Positions 1-7,523 of a DNA stretch of 19,984 nt are shown piece after piece (the stretch's first letter is position 1; every line of letters begins with the position of its first letter). The translations under genes and the position numbers were made by a program. The notes under the pieces are model-generated. The model ran no database searches, was not told the origin of the DNA, and saw only the letters and a list, made by a program, of their open reading frames with translations. Source of the DNA: an uncultured Eubacteriales bacterium (GTDB lineage: Bacteria > Bacillota > Clostridia > Oscillospirales > Acutalibacteraceae); contig ONSE01000011.1 in the NCBI GenBank assembly GCA_900320415.1, forward strand, positions 1 to 19,984, written 5' to 3'.

Positions 1-424
1 GTTCTGTCTTGAACAGCCATCTATCTTGGCAGTCGGTTACCCGAGCCTGCTCAATGCCACCTCCTAAGGACACGCCGAGCAAGCGTTTGCGTCCTACCAC
101 GGTGTTGCTTCAAATAGGGTTTACACGGCAGAGCGGTCTCCCGCCCTCCGGTGAGCTCTTACCTCACCTTTCCATCCTTACCTGCCAAGGCATCGATTGC
201 GGAAGCGACATGAACTGAAGCCCCCGTTCGGGAAAGAAGCTTCAACTGCTGTCGAGTCTTCTACCCGAGATACCAACCGAAGCGCTCAGCGGCGGTTGTT
301 TTCTGTTGCACTGGCCCTGGGGTCACCCCCGGCGGCGGTTAGCCGTTATTTTCGCTCTGTGAAGCCCGGACTTTCCTCGCACAGCCCCTTTCGGAAGCTG
401 CCCGCGGCTGTTCGGCGCACTTGC
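1..424 (-). ncRNA. rnpB: RNase P RNA (bacterial class A), 3' end cut by window edge
   Basis: Catalytic RNA of ribonuclease P, which removes 5' leaders from pre-tRNAs. Read on the minus strand, the RNA carries the hallmark 5' core GAGGAAAGTCCGGGC (plus coordinates 364-378) and, near the 3' end, GGTAACCGACTGCC followed by AGATAGATGGCTG (about 14-45), the conserved CR-V region. The last bases in the window read ACAGAAC, which normally continue into CCGGCTTAT, so only a short 3' tail lies outside. A GGAGGTGGC segment (plus about 58-68) fits the L15 loop that pairs with tRNA CCA in class A RNAs. The 5' end is set from the promoter at 432-460 and is approximate. No protein gene is credible here; the short reading frames inside have no ribosome binding site or family resemblance. 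Confidence 0.95.
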
Positions 425-431
425 ATTTATT

Positions 432-460
432 ATAATAAATCAAAATCCCCCTTTTGTCAA
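432..460 (-). promoter_or_regulatory. Sigma-A promoter of rnpB
   Basis: On the minus strand TTGACA (455-460) is followed after exactly 17 bases by TATTAT (432-437), a near-consensus vegetative promoter. It predicts a start near 424, just ahead of the RNase P RNA core. It lies back to back with the promoter of the malic enzyme gene. Confidence 0.85.
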
Positions 461-477
461 TTAGTGGGTTTTCACTA

Positions 478-506
478 TTGCCTAAAATTTGATTTCGGTT
501 TATAAT
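478..506 (+). promoter_or_regulatory. Sigma-A promoter of the malic enzyme gene
   Basis: TTGCCT (478-483), 17-base spacer, TATAAT (501-506). The predicted start near 513 leaves a leader of about 20 bases holding the AAAGGAG ribosome binding site (519-525). It rules out the TTG at 516 as the start codon because that would leave almost no leader. Confidence 0.75.
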
Positions 507-533
507 AGGTAAGGTTTGAAAGGAGTCATCAAC

Positions 534-1706
534 ATGGATATCAGACAGGAATCATTGAAGCTGCATTATGACTGGAACGGCAAGATCGAGGTCATCTCAC
601 GCGTTCCGATTTCCAATTCCGAGGAGCTTGCTCTCGCCTACACCCCCGGTGTTGCCGAGCCTTGCCTCGAGATTCAAAAGGACTACGACAAAAGCTTTAC
701 TCTCACCAGAAGGAACAACCTCGTCGCGGTGATCACAGACGGAACCGCTGTGCTGGGTCTGGGCGACATCGGTCCCGAGGCGGGTATGCCCGTCATGGAA
801 GGCAAGTGCGCGCTCTTTAAGGCGTTCGGCGATGTGGACGCCTTCCCCCTCTGCATCAGAAGCAAGGACGTTGACGAGATTGTCAATACCATATATTTGA
901 TCAGCGGCTCTTTCGGCGGCATCAATCTTGAGGATATCGCCGCTCCGAGATGCTTTGAGATCGAGAAGAAACTGAAGGAAAAATGTGATATTCCCGTCTT
1001 CCACGACGACCAGCACGGCACCGCGATCATCGTTGCGGCAGGTCTGCTCAACGCTCTCAAGCTCGTCGGCAAAAAATTTGAGAGCGTCAAGGTGGTCATG
1101 AACGGCGCGGGCGCCGCAGGCATTGCCATCGCGAAGCACCTGATGAATATGGGCGTCAAGGATATTACCCTCTGCGACAGCAAGGGCATCATCTGCAAGG
1201 GCGACGAGAGACTCAACGCCGTCAAGCGCGAGATGGCGGAAATCACCAACCTCGACCACAAGACAGGCTCTCTTGCGGACGCCATGAAGGGCGCCGATGT
1301 ATTTCTCGGTATCTCCGCGGCGGGCTGCGTCAGTGAGGATATGGTAAAATCCATGGCGGAGAATCCTGTTATCTTTGCAATGGCGAACCCCACCCCCGAA
1401 ATCATGCCTGACCTCGCCAAAAAGGCGGGCGCGGCTGTTGTCGGCACGGGCAGAAGCGACTTTCCCAACCAGATCAACAATGTCCTCGCGTTTCCCGGTA
1501 TTTTCAGAGGCGCTCTCGACTGCAGGGCGAGCGATATCAACGAGGAAATGAAGGTTGCCGCATCCTACGCGATCGCTTCTCTTGTAGATGACGACAAGCT
1601 GTGCGCCGACTACATCCTTCCCCATGCATTTGATCCCAGAGTCGGCAAGACGGTCGCCGCGGCGGTTAAAAAAGCCGCGGTCGAATCGGGCGTTGCCCGA
1701 ATTTAA
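534..1706 (+). CDS. Malic enzyme (oxidative decarboxylation of malate to pyruvate)
   Basis: Cytosolic enzyme converting L-malate to pyruvate and CO2 with reduction of NAD(P), linking C4 acids to pyruvate. The 390-residue product has the short bacterial layout: an N-terminal malic domain with the catalytic tyrosine in AYTPGVAEPC (Y36), the VITDGTAVLGLGDIGPEAG signature (67-85) and the catalytic lysine in MEGKCALFKAFG (K91), then metal ligands in LEDIAAP (E133, D134) and FHDDQHGT (157-163), and a Rossmann NAD(P) domain opening with NGAGAAG (190-196). Asp215 after the second strand (TLCDSKG) may favour NAD over NADP, but cofactor choice cannot be settled here. The start is ATG 534, nine bases after AAAGGAG, not the upstream in-frame TTG at 516. 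The gene is apparently monocistronic, with its own promoter and a terminator directly downstream. It is not a maeB-phosphotransacetylase fusion. Confidence 0.95.
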   Translation: MDIRQESLKLHYDWNGKIEVISRVPISNSEELALAYTPGVAEPCLEIQKDYDKSFTLTRRNNLVAVITDGTAVLGLGDIGPEAGMPVMEGKCALFKAFGDVDAFPLCIRSKDVDEIVNTIYLISGSFGGINLEDIAAPRCFEIEKKLKEKCDIPVFHDDQHGTAIIVAAGLLNALKLVGKKFESVKVVMNGAGAAGIAIAKHLMNMGVKDITLCDSKGIICKGDERLNAVKREMAEITNLDHKTGSLADAMKGADVFLGISAAGCVSEDMVKSMAENPVIFAMANPTPEIMPDLAKKAGAAVVGTGRSDFPNQINNVLAFPGIFRGALDCRASDINEEMKVAASYAIASLVDDDKLCADYILPHAFDPRVGKTVAAAVKKAAVESGVARI

Positions 1707-1717
1707 TTCATTTTCAG

Positions 1718-1749
1718 AAAAAAGTCCAACCTCAGGTTGGACTTTTTTT
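1718..1749. terminator. Bidirectional intrinsic terminator between malic enzyme and CCA enzyme genes
   Basis: AGTCCAACC (1723-1731), loop TCA (1732-1734), GGTTGGACT (1735-1743), a perfect 9-bp stem flanked by an A run on the left and a T run on the right, so it works on both strands. On the minus strand the stem lies inside the last codons of the CCA enzyme gene and the loop is its stop codon. Confidence 0.9.
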
Positions 1750-3087
1750 ATCGGCTTTCTTCAGTCTTTCCGCCAGCTCCAGCAGAGCGGCTTTTTTGTT
1801 TTCTACCTCCTCGTCCATCACCATTTCCAGCAACGCGCGCAAAACCGCGCCGATCGTCTTTCCGTCAGTGATGCCGAGTCCGATCAGATCTCTTCCGTTG
1901 ATTTCCAGCTGCCGCAGAGTGACACACTCTCTTTCCCGCACGATCTCTTCAAACTGCCGCTTCGCGGTTTCGAGCGACAGAAGCTTCTCCTCACGAAGGT
2001 ACTCTGACTGGGAAAGCGTATCCGCGTACTGCACCTTGAACAGCAGACGCGTTTTTTCCTCTCCGAGGCGGTTCAGGAGGCGCCTGAGCTGTTTTTTCGT
2101 TCCGCTGTAGCGGACGTCGTGGCAAAGAATCAGTTCCAGACAGTCCTCTGTCAGCGCGTTGGGTAGGCGCAGCCGTCTGAGTGCCTCTAACGCGATTTCC
2201 GCGCTGATTTGCTGGTGTCCCTTGAAATGACGCGCGCCCTTTTGGTCTGTGGTACACGCCCTCGGCTTTCCGATGTCGTGGAGCAGCATGGTATAGCGCA
2301 AAAGCGGCGTCGGGTCAATCAATCCGACCGAGTGAGTGATATGATGATAGACGTCAAAAATGTGGTGCTTGTTTCTTTGCTCAAAATCAAAGGTCTCCCG
2401 CAGCTCGGGAAGGAACACGGCGACCACCTCACGGTAATCGTTAAGGATCCGCTCCGCTCCCCCTCCGCAGATCAGTTTTGTAAACTCGGCGGCAACTCGT
2501 TCCACGGCGATGTTGCGCAGCAATTCCGCGTTTCCGCGAATTGCCGAAGCGGTAGCGGATTCGATGGCAAAATCATAGCAGGAGGCAAAGCGCAGCGCGC
2601 GGAGTATACGCAGCGCGTCCTCATTGAACCGCTCGTCGGGATTTCCCACGCAGCGGATCGTTTTGTTGCGCAGGTCTTTTTCTCCGCCGAACAGGTCAAC
2701 CGTTCCGCTCTCTTCATTGTATGCCATGGCGTTCACCGTAAAATCACGGCGCGCCAGATCCTCCCGGAGACTGCGTGTGAAGGTGACGCTCTCTGGGTGG
2801 CGGTTATCCTTGTAGTCGCCGTCCACACGGTAGGTCGTCACCTCAAAGGGCAGGTGATGGATGACAACTGTGATAGTCCCGTGAGCGATGCCCGTATCAA
2901 AGGTCTTGTAAGCAGAAAAGCATTGTTTCATTTCCGCCGGGGTCGCTGAGGTGCAGATATCCCAGTCGTGCGGCTCCTGTCCCAGCAGGATGTCCCTCAC
3001 ACAGCCCCCGACCGCATATGCCTCAAAGCCGTTTTGGCGGAGGAGTTGAATAATTGTTTCCGCGTCCGGATGTATGGAAATAGTCAT
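1732..3087 (-). CDS. cca: CCA tRNA nucleotidyltransferase with HD domain
   Basis: Adds or repairs the 3' CCA of tRNAs using CTP and ATP. The 451-residue product is a class II nucleotidyltransferase: GGCVRD (27-32) and the metal-binding DWD (D41, D43) form the catalytic head, RRDFTVNAMAY (113-123) follows, then LFGGEKDLRNKTIRCVG and RFNEDALRILRALRFA in the neck, and an HD domain with LLHDIGKP (H270-D271) in the tail, as in E. coli Cca-type enzymes. The C-terminal INGRDLIGLGI segment is typical of Gram-positive homologues. It could in principle be a CC-adding or poly(A) enzyme, which sequence motifs alone do not separate. It lies 30 bases downstream of the ATPase gene on the same strand, probably co-transcribed. 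Its ribosome binding site is weak (CGGGTAAATAA before ATG). The last codons form the terminator stem. Confidence 0.93.
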   Translation of the reverse strand: MTISIHPDAETIIQLLRQNGFEAYAVGGCVRDILLGQEPHDWDICTSATPAEMKQCFSAYKTFDTGIAHGTITVVIHHLPFEVTTYRVDGDYKDNRHPESVTFTRSLREDLARRDFTVNAMAYNEESGTVDLFGGEKDLRNKTIRCVGNPDERFNEDALRILRALRFASCYDFAIESATASAIRGNAELLRNIAVERVAAEFTKLICGGGAERILNDYREVVAVFLPELRETFDFEQRNKHHIFDVYHHITHSVGLIDPTPLLRYTMLLHDIGKPRACTTDQKGARHFKGHQQISAEIALEALRRLRLPNALTEDCLELILCHDVRYSGTKKQLRRLLNRLGEEKTRLLFKVQYADTLSQSEYLREEKLLSLETAKRQFEEIVRERECVTLRQLEINGRDLIGLGITDGKTIGAVLRALLEMVMDEEVENKKAALLELAERLKKADKKSPT

Positions 3088-3117
3088 TTATTTACCCGAA
3101 TAAGAATGATTCTTGTC

Positions 3118-5433
3118 CTATTCAATGATTTTGTCCGCAATGTTATAGAACAGATTGAAGAGCAGGAAGGTGCAGGCGGACATGACACACAAAGTGATAA
3201 TGGCGGAGGTGCTGAGGAACACCAGATTGAACAGGCCGCCAAAGAAGATGAAGGCGATCGTCAGCCCCGCCGTACTGACAAGCAGCATAGCTGTTCTCAG
3301 CGCGTTCAGCGGAAGCGACAGACGGATCACCAGCAACAGACAGCTTAAAGCGGTGACATAGACAGCGATGGTGGAAATCTCCGCCTGGGGAATATCCAGC
3401 CAGATACTCATGACAGCCATTGCGAGAACATTGAGCACCACGCAAACGGCGGCAGGCAGTGCCCTCGCGATAATATTCTTGGTGAAATTGCCCTTGACGA
3501 TGTTTTTATTCGGCTGGAGCGCCAGGACAAATGACGGAAAACCGATGGTTAGACCGCCGATCAGCGTGAGCTGAATCGGCTCAAAGGGATATTTCAGCGC
3601 GAAGAATGTGAATACAATGGACAGCAGAATGGAATAGATCGTTTTGACAAGATAGAGCGAGGAGCTTCGCTCGATGTTGTTGATGGTACGTCTGCCTTCC
3701 GCGACTACCTCGGGCATGGATCCGAAATCGTTGTCCACCAGCACGAGCTGGGAAACGTTGCGCGCCGCCTCGCTTCCCGACGCCATTGCCACGGAGCAGT
3801 CCGCTTCCTTGAGCGCGAGAACGTCGTTGACGCCGTCTCCCGTCATGGCGACGGCGTGACCGTGCGCTTTCAGGGCGAGTACCAGCTTCTTCTTCTGCGC
3901 GGGAGTGACACGTCCGAAAATATTATACTTCTCGGCAGCCTCCTCCAGCTCCTCATCGGTTTTGATATCTGTCATGCTGACAGCCTTATCCGCGCCTTCT
4001 ATCCCTGTCTCCAGCGCGATATTGCGCACGGTGTGGACACTGTCGCCCGAAATGACCTTGAGCGTCACGCCCTGCTCTTTGAAATAATCCACCGTCTGAT
4101 TGACATTCTCACGCAGCGTGTCGCGAATCAGTACCAGCGCCATCGGCGTGAGGTCACCGGGGAGCTTTTTCTCTGACAAAGGACTGTCGGCAGACGCGAG
4201 AACGACGATTCTGACAGTTTCCGCGATTTCTTCAATGGCGTCAAAGACCTCTTTGTATTTTTCTTTATCAGAAAATACAAATTCAGCGGCGCCGAGTATA
4301 TAGGTTTTCCCATTATCAAAACGTCCGCCCGACCACTTTGTTTCCGAGGCAAAGGGAACAAATTCCAGAACAGGGAGAGGATCCGTTTTTTCCGTATAAT
4401 CTCCTATCGCCTGCATGGTGGCGTTGACCTCCGTGCTCGCGTGGTGAACGGAGGCAAGCGCCGTCATTACCTCTTCCCTGTCCGCGCCGAACAGACGGAT
4501 ATCCGAAACGTGCATCGCGTCCGCAGTCAGGGTTCCCGTTTTGTCCAGACAGATGACATCCACCCGCGCGAGGGTCTCAATACAATACATCTCATTGACA
4601 AGCACCTTCTTGCGCGACAAACGGACAATCGACACTGCCAGAACGGTACTGGTGAGCAGAATCATTCCTCCCGGGATCATGCCGACAAGCGCAGCGACAG
4701 TGCCCACAACGGCGTTCTGCAAATCGACGCCGTGGAAGAAAAACTGACTGCCAAACAGCAGCGCGCCTATCGGGAAAATGATAATAGTACACAGCTTGAT
4801 AATAAACTTAAAGGATTTCAGGATCCGGGAATTGTTCTTTTTGATATACTTTGCTTCATTATTGATTTTCGCTGCGTAACAATCCGCGCCGACGCGTGTG
4901 ATCCTCGCGTAGCAGGTTCCCGCCGCGATAAAACTGCCGGAGAGCATTTCCTCTCCCTCGTGCTTCGAGATCAGGTCGCTTTCGCCCGTCAGGAGACTTT
5001 CGTTGACCTTGCACTCACCTTCGAGCAGCACACAGTCTGCGGGAATCTGGCTGCCTCTGCCGAGATGAATGACGTCATCCAGCACCAGTTCATCCTTGGC
5101 AATTTCTGTCAGAACTCCGTCGCGCAGAACAGAGACCTTTGCCTCTGTAAGGATGGTCAGCTTATCTACGCTTTGCTTCGAACGTATCTCCTGAACAATA
5201 CCGATAACGGTATTGAAAAAGACAACGCCGATAAACAACAGATTTTTAAACGACCCGACCAACAGCAGCGATACGAACAGCAGCACATTGATCAGATTAA
5301 AGAGCGTGCAAATATTATCGTAAAAAATTCGGCTGATGGATTTGGTTTTCAATGTGGAAGCGGCATTCACCTTTCCCTGAGAAACGCGCTGCGACACCTC
5401 AGAGGCGCTTAATCCGCGGATTTTTTCAGGCAT
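3118..5433 (-). CDS. P-type cation-transporting ATPase (CtpE/Exp7-like)
   Basis: Membrane ion pump driven by an aspartyl-phosphate cycle. The 771-residue product has about ten membrane segments (near 43-60, 65-82, 208-228, 240-270, and six between 590 and 765), the actuator motif LLTGES (147-152), the phosphorylated Asp297 in DKTGTLT, and the hinge TGDGVNDVLALKE (531-543). Size, the compact nucleotide-binding domain and the overall pattern resemble the CtpE/Exp7 group, where mycobacterial CtpE is linked to Ca2+ uptake; the ion here is an inference. No heavy-metal domain and no CPC motif is present. The M4 ion-site motif is PGGM (254-257), not the usual PEGL. The start is ATG 5433, which follows GGGAGG by six bases; an in-frame TTG at 5454 would place this site inside the gene. 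It has its own sigma-A promoter, and the CCA gene follows. Confidence 0.9.
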   Translation of the reverse strand: MPEKIRGLSASEVSQRVSQGKVNAASTLKTKSISRIFYDNICTLFNLINVLLFVSLLLVGSFKNLLFIGVVFFNTVIGIVQEIRSKQSVDKLTILTEAKVSVLRDGVLTEIAKDELVLDDVIHLGRGSQIPADCVLLEGECKVNESLLTGESDLISKHEGEEMLSGSFIAAGTCYARITRVGADCYAAKINNEAKYIKKNNSRILKSFKFIIKLCTIIIFPIGALLFGSQFFFHGVDLQNAVVGTVAALVGMIPGGMILLTSTVLAVSIVRLSRKKVLVNEMYCIETLARVDVICLDKTGTLTADAMHVSDIRLFGADREEVMTALASVHHASTEVNATMQAIGDYTEKTDPLPVLEFVPFASETKWSGGRFDNGKTYILGAAEFVFSDKEKYKEVFDAIEEIAETVRIVVLASADSPLSEKKLPGDLTPMALVLIRDTLRENVNQTVDYFKEQGVTLKVISGDSVHTVRNIALETGIEGADKAVSMTDIKTDEELEEAAEKYNIFGRVTPAQKKKLVLALKAHGHAVAMTGDGVNDVLALKEADCSVAMASGSEAARNVSQLVLVDNDFGSMPEVVAEGRRTINNIERSSSLYLVKTIYSILLSIVFTFFALKYPFEPIQLTLIGGLTIGFPSFVLALQPNKNIVKGNFTKNIIARALPAAVCVVLNVLAMAVMSIWLDIPQAEISTIAVYVTALSCLLLVIRLSLPLNALRTAMLLVSTAGLTIAFIFFGGLFNLVFLSTSAIITLCVMSACTFLLFNLFYNIADKIIE

Positions 5434-5477
5434 AATTTTCCTCCCGTCATGCAATTATTTCAAAAAAGAACTTCCCT

Positions 5478-5508
5478 GTTTTATCTATCATTATATACGG
5501 AAAAAATA
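5478..5508 (+). promoter_or_regulatory. Candidate forespore (sigma-F/sigma-G class) promoter of spoIVB
   Basis: GTTTT (5478-5482), 16-base spacer, GGAAAAAATA (5499-5508). The second box fits the published B. subtilis sigma-F -10 pattern GgnrAnAnTw at every position, and the first misses GywTA by one base. The predicted start near 5514 is just ahead of the AGAGGGTG ribosome binding site. AT-rich DNA can give such matches by chance. Confidence 0.4.
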
Positions 5509-5518
5509 AGAATGGCAA
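5490..5518 (-). promoter_or_regulatory. Sigma-A promoter of the ATPase gene
   Basis: On the minus strand TTGCCA (5513-5518), 17-base spacer, TATAAT (5490-5495), predicting a start near 5482 and a leader of about 50 bases. It shares its DNA with the candidate forespore promoter of spoIVB on the other strand. Confidence 0.8.
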
Positions 5519-5536
5519 CAGAAAGAGGGTGATTTT

Positions 5537-6547
5537 TTGAAAATTGTTGTCAAAATAACGGGACTCACCCTTGTCCTGATGCTCATGCTTGGTAATTATG
5601 GCGCAGGAGCGGAGGAACAAAAGCAAACCGTATATCTCGGCGGTCAGCCGTTCGGGGTGAAGTTCTACAATGACGGCGTCATTATCGTAAACCTTGAGGA
5701 ATACTTTGACGGTCACCAATACGTCTGCCCGGCAAAGTCGGGAGGACTCAAGGTGAATGATATTATCAAAACGGTAAACGGCACTGAGATCCGCTGCAAT
5801 GAGGATTTGCAGAAGGCTGCCACGGAATCGGAAGGGCAACGTCTGGATATGCTCATCTCACGGGACGGCAAGGAGCTGAGGAAAAATATTCTTCCAAGGA
5901 AGAATACCGTCGGCGTCTATCTTCTCGGTGCTTGGGTGCGTGACAGCTGCGCGGGAATCGGCACCGTCACGTATTACGACAAGGAGCACCATTATTTTGC
6001 CGCGCTGGGGCACGGAATATGCGACAGGGACACGGGAGCGCTGCTTCCGCTCGGTTCAGCGGAAATTGTCAGCGCCAATATCAGCTCCGCGACCAAAAGC
6101 AGTGTGGGCTCCCCGGGAAGTCTGAACGGTTATTTCACCTACAAAAGCCTCGGCGTTATGACGAAGAATACGGAAAGCGGAGTATTCGGGACAATATTCG
6201 ACAATAATCGTGAGGAGAGTCCCGGCTATGAGATTGCGGACTTCGACGAGATCAGAACCGGAGAGGCAGAGATGATAACCACCGTTTCAGGCTCGAATCC
6301 TCAGGTCTATGAAATTGAGATCACCAAAATATGCAACGATGATGAGACAAGTAATGAAAATTTTGTAATAAAGGTTACAGACAGCAGGCTTCTGGACTCC
6401 TGCGGCGGTATCGTACAGGGCATGAGCGGTTCACCTATCGTTCAGGACGGAAAAATCATAGGTGCGGTCACGCACGTTTTTCTCAACCGTCCTGAGGAGG
6501 GCTATGGTGTAGCTGCACAATTTATGGTGTCGAATTACCACGCATAA
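5537..6547 (+). CDS. spoIVB: SpoIVB-type sporulation serine peptidase (S55) with PDZ domain
   Basis: In B. subtilis this protease is secreted from the forespore into the intermembrane space and cleaves SpoIVFA, releasing the pro-sigma-K processing protease from BofA inhibition. The 336-residue product has an N-terminal signal or anchor (about 5-25), a PDZ domain (about 35-120, with SGGLKVNDIIKTVNG) and the S55 peptidase domain: AALGHGICD gives His159, VTDSRLLD gives Asp282, and GIVQGMSGSPIVQDG gives Ser297. The Asp-Ser spacing of 15 equals that of B. subtilis Asp363/Ser378. The protein is shorter than the 426-residue Bacillus one, mainly N-terminal to the PDZ domain. The start is TTG 5537, preceded by AGAGGGTG; no ATG fits. 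It lies directly upstream of spo0A, the conserved order in Bacillus and Clostridia. Confidence 0.95.
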   Translation: MKIVVKITGLTLVLMLMLGNYGAGAEEQKQTVYLGGQPFGVKFYNDGVIIVNLEEYFDGHQYVCPAKSGGLKVNDIIKTVNGTEIRCNEDLQKAATESEGQRLDMLISRDGKELRKNILPRKNTVGVYLLGAWVRDSCAGIGTVTYYDKEHHYFAALGHGICDRDTGALLPLGSAEIVSANISSATKSSVGSPGSLNGYFTYKSLGVMTKNTESGVFGTIFDNNREESPGYEIADFDEIRTGEAEMITTVSGSNPQVYEIEITKICNDDETSNENFVIKVTDSRLLDSCGGIVQGMSGSPIVQDGKIIGAVTHVFLNRPEEGYGVAAQFMVSNYHA

Positions 6548-6632
6548 CGCCATATTTTGTGGTTCGTATGTTGTCAGAAAACCTCGAATCAATGAAGTTT
6601 CAAAAAAAATAAAAAAATTTTCTCGGAAACTA

Positions 6633-6661
6633 TTGCCAACTCTGCCAATTTGTGGTAATAT
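6633..6661 (+). promoter_or_regulatory. Sigma-A promoter of spo0A
   Basis: TTGCCA (6633-6638), 17-base spacer, TAATAT (6656-6661), start near 6668. On the other strand the -35 area reads as two TTGGCA copies nine bases apart (6634-6639 and 6643-6648), which could be an operator. I found no convincing sigma-H promoter or Spo0A box (TGTCGAA) in the 149-base gap after spoIVB. Confidence 0.7.
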
Positions 6662-6696
6662 TATCTCACATCAAAAAATGATAGGAGATAATGAAC

Positions 6697-7467
6697 ATGG
6701 ACAATACCACAAAGCTGATTTTGACAGAAGAGAGCGCGGAATTTTCGGTGGAACATTTGAAATTGTTTCAAAAATTTAATATTTCTCCCACTTTCTGCGC
6801 GAAGGACGGCGAGGAGCTTTCCTCCAGAGTTCTCAGCGACCTTCCCGATGTTGTCGTAATGGACGCGTTTATGACAAGGCTGGACGCGATCGGTGTTATG
6901 CGGAACATCAAACGACAAAATTGCAGGCAGCCCTTATTCGTTGTTTTTTCTTCTTTCCACAGCTCGGTGCTGGAGCGCGAAATCATGAACGCGGGAGCTG
7001 ATTATTTTGTTCTCAAGCCCTACGACCTGGAGCAGCTTTGCGAAACGGTTTCTCTCCTGATAAAGAAAAAACCGGATACGATCCTTCAGAGATCTGCTGT
7101 TTTTGATGAATTCGGCATCGAGCTCAAGGTGACGCAGATCCTGCACGAAATCGGAGTCCCCGCGCATATCAAGGGGTATCACTACCTCAGAGACTCCATC
7201 ATCATGTCTGTGCGCAATCCCGAAATCATCAACGCTGTCACCAAACAGCTCTACCCTGCTGTGGCGAAAAAATACGACACCACCTCCTCCCGTGTAGAGA
7301 GGGCCATCCGTCACGCGATCGAGGTCGCTTGGGACAGGGGCAACGTGGATATCCTGAATTCCTACTTCGGCTATACCATTCAGACCGACAGAGGAAAGCC
7401 GACCAACAGCGAATTTATCGCCATGATCTCAGACAGACTCAGATTGCAGATCAAAAGCGCATCCTAA
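6697..7467 (+). CDS. spo0A: Spo0A, sporulation response regulator, with altered receiver
   Basis: Master transcription factor for entry into sporulation. The 256-residue product has an N-terminal receiver (about 5-123) and the diagnostic C-terminal DNA-binding domain (about 146-256): ILHEIGVPAHIKGYHYLR, SSRVERAIRHAIEVAW and KPTNSEFIAMISDRLRL are nearly invariant Spo0A blocks. In the receiver, phospho-acceptor Asp56 (VVVMDAFM), Ser85 at the switch position and Lys107 (LKPYD) remain. However, the acidic Mg2+ pair usually written ADDN is TEES (E11, E12), the usual MP after the aspartate is MT (59-60), and the DG of LDG is DA (63-64). The start is ATG 6697, nine bases after AGGAG (6683-6687); ATG 6691 is only three bases away. 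It lies downstream of spoIVB with its own promoter. The odd receiver could change phosphotransfer or stability, but the DNA-binding part looks intact. Confidence 0.96.
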   Translation: MDNTTKLILTEESAEFSVEHLKLFQKFNISPTFCAKDGEELSSRVLSDLPDVVVMDAFMTRLDAIGVMRNIKRQNCRQPLFVVFSSFHSSVLEREIMNAGADYFVLKPYDLEQLCETVSLLIKKKPDTILQRSAVFDEFGIELKVTQILHEIGVPAHIKGYHYLRDSIIMSVRNPEIINAVTKQLYPAVAKKYDTTSSRVERAIRHAIEVAWDRGNVDILNSYFGYTIQTDRGKPTNSEFIAMISDRLRLQIKSAS

Positions 7468-7503
7468 AAAAAACAGGCACCGCGTTTTTCAGCGCGGTGC
7501 CTG
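7466..7503 (-). terminator. Intrinsic terminator of the purine operon (also facing spo0A)
   Basis: CAGGCACCGCG (7474-7484) and CGCGGTGCCTG (7493-7503) form a perfect 11-bp stem with an 8-base loop. On the minus strand it is followed by eight T residues (plus 7466-7473), making a strong terminator after purD. On the plus strand the tail ATTATTCCTATT is weaker but may also stop spo0A transcripts. The T run touches the spo0A stop codon. Confidence 0.9.
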
Positions 7504-7523
7504 ATTATTCCTATTAATCCGGC

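Noticed and set aside
9..505. Two small plus-strand open frames at the window start
   Set aside because: They lie over the RNase P RNA and its promoter and have no coding features.
597..1625. Long open frames on the minus strand opposite the malic enzyme gene
   Set aside because: The plus-strand malic enzyme has complete motifs; the minus frames resemble no protein, have no ribosome binding site, and are typical of antisense frames in GC-rich codons. The same applies to the long plus-strand frames opposite the pur, ATPase and CCA genes.
3102..3114. Inverted repeat AAGAATGATTCTT between the ATPase and CCA genes
   Set aside because: Five weak pairs and no T tract on the minus strand; too feeble to be a terminator.
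5489..5495. CATTATA as a sigma-G -10 box for spoIVB
   Set aside because: It fits CATNNTA, but no acceptable -35 box lies 15-16 bases upstream, and the sequence is the complement of the ATPase -10 box.
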